This document shows, one piece after another, positions 61,746 to 64,000 of a stretch of 64,000 nucleotides of DNA. Each line of letters opens with the position of its first letter. Positions within the stretch are counted from its first letter, which is position 1. Both the position numbers and the translations under genes were made by a program. Origin of the DNA: an uncultured Prevotellaceae bacterium (GTDB taxonomy: Bacteria; Bacteroidota; Bacteroidia; Bacteroidales; Bacteroidaceae); assembly GCA_900316285.1 (NCBI GenBank), contig ONCG01000025.1:62001-126000 (forward strand), in the 5' to 3' direction. The notes below the pieces were generated by a model. That model worked only from the letters and a program-made list of their open reading frames with translations. It ran no database searches and was not told the origin of the DNA.

Positions 61746-62632
61746 TCGATTTCCCCGTCGAAGACAAACTCGGCGGGACCGGTCATGTAGACGTGGTTCT
61801 TTTGGAAGACGTGTCCTTCGGCCGATCGGTCGTCCTCGCACCACTCAATGCCGAGTGTGCCACCATCCATGACGATTTGCGACGTTCTGCCCGAACGCCC
61901 CTGAAGGCAAGCAGCCACGCCCGTGGCGCAGGCACCAGTGCCGCAGGCTTCGGTGATGCCGCTGCCGCGCTCCCACACACGAGTGCGGATGCGCTCATCG
62001 GGCAGTACTTGTGCGAACTCAATGTTGCAGCGCTGCGGGAATGCCGGGTGATGTTCAAGAATGCGCCCCGTTGCTCCCACCTGGTCGATGTTATCGGTGA
62101 AGATGACATAGTGCGGATTGCCCATAGAGACGAAGACCCCTCCCCGACCCTCCCCGTTAGGGGAGGGAGACTCTCTTTCTTGATCCAACTGGAGGGAGGA
62201 GGGGATGGTTTGGCCGATTGCTGGGTTGAAGAGAGTTTCATCGTTGAAGACGGGTTCACCCATGTCAACTGTGACGGCCCCTACCCTACCTTCAGCCAGA
62301 TGCAGGTAGAGGTGCTTGACACCCGAGAGCGTCAGCAGGCGAATCTCCGTCTTCTCGGTGATGCCCTTTTCATAGAGATACTTTCCGATGCATCGCGAGG
62401 CATTGCCACACATCATCGCTTCCGACCCGTCGGCGTTGAAGATGCGCATGGAGTAGTCGGCCTCGACAATTGGACTTCGGCCGATGAGCACAAGTCCGTC
62501 GGAGCCAATGCCTTTGTGGCGGTCGCTCCAGGCGATGGCGCAGGCCTGTGGGTCGGCGATGGGGTGTTGCATGACATCAACATAGATATAGTCGTTGCCG
62601 CAACCGTGCATCTTGGTGAATGGAATCTTCAT
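61736..62632 (-). CDS. dapF: Diaminopimelate epimerase carrying an in-frame repeat insertion
   Basis: A 298-residue DapF, about 25 residues longer than usual. The two catalytic Cys are C75 in [14 protein letters not shown] and C230 in [14 protein letters not shown]. Between them, residues about 143-166 ([19 protein letters not shown]) are foreign: the DNA there forms the CCCTCCCC/GGGGAGGG hairpin also at 46750. The insertion replaces nothing conserved I can see, and both flanks read as normal DapF (FNPAIG and [11 protein letters not shown]). The C-terminus IECP and the stop come from a second repeat. It makes meso-DAP from LL-DAP. gltD lies 30 bases upstream. Confidence 0.95.
   Translation of the reverse strand: MKIPFTKMHGCGNDYIYVDVMQHPIADPQACAIAWSDRHKGIGSDGLVLIGRSPIVEADYSMRIFNADGSEAMMCGNASRCIGKYLYEKGITEKTEIRLLTLSGVKHLYLHLAEGRVGAVTVDMGEPVFNDETLFNPAIGQTIPSSLQLDQERESPSPNGEGRGGVFVSMGNPHYVIFTDNIDQVGATGRILEHHPAFPQRCNIEFAQVLPDERIRTRVWERGSGITEACGTGACATGVAACLQGRSGRTSQIVMDGGTLGIEWCEDDRSAEGHVFQKNHVYMTGPAEFVFDGEIECP
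62135..62206. repeat. Repeat-derived insertion inside dapF
   Basis: About 72 bases (24 codons) of dapF are not DapF-like. They include hairpin 62148-62155 / 62160-62167 (CCCTCCCC, loop GTTA) matching the hairpin and flank at 46750-46769. The frame is kept. Confidence 0.8.
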
Positions 62633-62653
62633 CGTTTACGATTTTTTTACTGC

Positions 62654-62670
62654 GGTCTGCCCCTACGATT
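62654..62670. repeat. Half GTAGGGGCAGAC element at the gltD stop
   Basis: GGTCTGCCCCTACGATTGGG is nearly identical to 55252-55271 (GGTCTGCCCCTACGGTTGGG). Read on the minus strand it begins inside the last gltD codons and TAG of GTAGGGG is the stop. Confidence 0.75.
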
Positions 62671-64000
62671 GGGCCGCGAGGAACGCATCTACTTTTCGGG
62701 CGGTCTCTATTCCGCTGGCCATCGCCCTTACAACCAATGAGGCGCCGCTTTTGGCATCGCCGCAGACGAACACATGTTCTGGGTATTGAGGATGCTCGGG
62801 CTTCAGGAATCCCATCGCGAGAAGGACGAGTTCGGCCTTGATGATTTCCGGCTTTCCCTTCTCCACCATCAGGGGACGTCCGCCATCGGGATTGGGCTTC
62901 CAATCGATTTCCTGCACCCGTACGCCTGTGAGCTTCCCGTTCTCGCCGAGAAACTCCAAGGTATTGATATTCCAACGACGCGTGCATCCCTCTTCATGCG
63001 ACGAGGTGGTCTTGAGGGTGCGAGGCCAGTTGGGCCAGGGGTTTTGCGGGTCTTCAGGTCCCTCCACGGGCTTGGGCATGATTTCAATCTGCGTCACGCT
63101 CTTGCATCCTTGCCGATGGGCTGTTCCGATGCAGTCGCTACCGGTGTCGCCGCCACCGATGACCAGCACGTCTTTGCCTTTGGCGCTGACGAGTTCGTCT
63201 TTGCTGAACTCAATGCCGGCAAGCACGCGGTTTTGCTGGCTCAGCAGTTCAAGAGCAAGATGAACGCCGTTGAGTTCCCGGCCGGGGACCTTCAAATCCC
63301 TTGCGGTAGGCGATCCCGTGGCGATGACCACAGCATCGAACTGACTGGAAAAGGCTTCATCGCAAGCAACTGCCTCGCCATAGTGGAACTCGATGCCTTC
63401 TTGCTCCAATAGCGTGATGCGACGGTCGATGACGGCCTTGTTGAGTTTGAAGTTCGGGATGCCGTAGCGGAGCAATCCGCCAGCAGCCTCATTCTTTTCG
63501 AAGACGGCAACCATGTATCCCATCTGATTGAGCGCATTGGCTGCAGCAAGTCCGGCAGGACCGGCACCAATCACAGCCACCGTTTTTCCGTTTCTTTCGG
63601 GCACGCGCGGCTGGATATACCCCTCGCGGAAGGCTGCCTCCATGATGGCGCACTCATCCTCGCGATTGGTCGTCGGCTCGTGGTTGAAGCGGTTGAGCAC
63701 ACAGGCCTTCTCACACAGTGCCGGACAGATGCGACCCGTAAACTCGGGGAACGGATTGGTGCTCGTCAGCAACCGGTAAGCCTGTTCCCAGTAGCCTTTA
63801 TACAGCGCGTCGTTCCACTCCGGTGCTTTGTTTCCCAACGGACAAGCCCAATGGCAGAAGGGAACGCCACAATCCATGCAACGGCTCGCCTGCAACTTAC
63901 GTTCCCGGGTGTTGAGTGTTTGCTCCACCTCACCGAAGTCGTGAATCCGATCGTGAATCGGACGGTATCCTGCCTCTTGGCGGTGTATTTCTAAGAATGC
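62663..64000 (-). CDS. gltD: Glutamate synthase small subunit (cut by the window end)
   Basis: The reading frame continues to the last base of the window (FLEIHRQEAGYRPIHDRIHDF is visible upstream of the GTG at 63928), so the 5' end is missing. The visible 445 residues hold the N-terminal iron-sulfur ligands CMDCGVPFCHWACPLGN and CEKACVLN, the FAD motif IGAGPAGLAAANALNQMGYMVAVFEK and the NADPH motif IGGGDTGSDCIGTAHRQG. It supplies electrons for glutamate synthesis from glutamine and 2-oxoglutarate. The gltB gene should lie just outside the window. The stop codon overlaps a repeat. Confidence 0.95.
   Translation of the reverse strand, partial: AFLEIHRQEAGYRPIHDRIHDFGEVEQTLNTRERKLQASRCMDCGVPFCHWACPLGNKAPEWNDALYKGYWEQAYRLLTSTNPFPEFTGRICPALCEKACVLNRFNHEPTTNREDECAIMEAAFREGYIQPRVPERNGKTVAVIGAGPAGLAAANALNQMGYMVAVFEKNEAAGGLLRYGIPNFKLNKAVIDRRITLLEQEGIEFHYGEAVACDEAFSSQFDAVVIATGSPTARDLKVPGRELNGVHLALELLSQQNRVLAGIEFSKDELVSAKGKDVLVIGGGDTGSDCIGTAHRQGCKSVTQIEIMPKPVEGPEDPQNPWPNWPRTLKTTSSHEEGCTRRWNINTLEFLGENGKLTGVRVQEIDWKPNPDGGRPLMVEKGKPEIIKAELVLLAMGFLKPEHPQYPEHVFVCGDAKSGASLVVRAMASGIETARKVDAFLAAQS

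Noticed and set aside
62663..63928. GTG at 63928 as the gltD start
   Set aside because: The frame continues to the window end with residues typical of GltD (RPIHDRIHDFGEVEQ), so 63928 is an internal Val.

Overview
The window is about 64 kb of a Bacteroidota chromosome and looks most like Prevotella or another Prevotellaceae. Four things point there. Promoters carry the Bacteroidota -7 box TAnnTTTG, often with TTTG 19-20 bases upstream. Clear Shine-Dalgarno sites are rare. Surface proteins are mostly lipoproteins with a Cys lipobox. The marker genes fit the phylum: serine palmitoyltransferase, type III glutamine synthetase, LL-diaminopimelate aminotransferase, a NUDIX-type AraR, an M49-like lipoprotein and an AmmeMemoRadiSam locus. 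I see no rRNA, tRNA, prophage, integrase, transposase or CRISPR array. Identities come from reading the translations; no database search was run.

Layout. 1-4.9 kb: a TPR protein, a DedA membrane protein, serine palmitoyltransferase divergent from a lipid kinase, and TrmN6. 5.1-11.4 kb: lon, tgt, an LptF/LptG permease and a DEAD-box helicase. 11.4-15.5 kb: a deoxyribonucleotidase, a glycosyltransferase, mtaB and a tiny lipoprotein. 15.8-20.8 kb: a YbiT-type ABC-F protein, grpE-dnaJ and folC. 21.2-24.9 kb: a galactose operon (galM, galK, MFS transporter). 26.2-34.0 kb: an arabinose operon (lipoprotein GalM, sodium symporter, AraR, araD, araA, araB). 34.2-45.0 kb: an M49-like lipoprotein with a damaged zinc site, an AspT/YidE transporter, an SDR protein, GH13 and GH9 glycoside hydrolases and a LOG-family protein. 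45.2-47.7 kb: a Memo-AMMECR1 fusion plus its radical SAM partner. 48-54.4 kb: small enzymes, two lipoproteins, AzlC/AzlD and a cyclophilin. 55.4-64 kb, all on the minus strand: gltD (cut by the window end), dapF, dapL, then glnK, amtB, a putative porin and glnN, a nitrogen and lysine/cell-wall block.

The most striking feature lies between the genes. Gene-free stretches are full of short repeat families, and several families cross gene boundaries: they supply the stop codon and last codons of at least five genes (mtaB, the LOG gene, an esterase, a lipoprotein, dapF) and probably gltD, and one sits in frame inside dapF. Other families are degenerate 22-bp periodic arrays (three loci), a GGGACGCG hairpin element (three loci, two of them next to 22-bp arrays), a GTAGGGGCAGAC element with 27-bp perfect inverted arms, a roughly 200-bp palindromic GAGGAGGGG element, strings of mini-hairpins at 20-bp period, and repeats that carry a complete promoter. 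These, with two apparently leaderless genes, an ABC-F protein with one degenerate ATP site and the pseudo-M49 protein, are the main points for follow-up.
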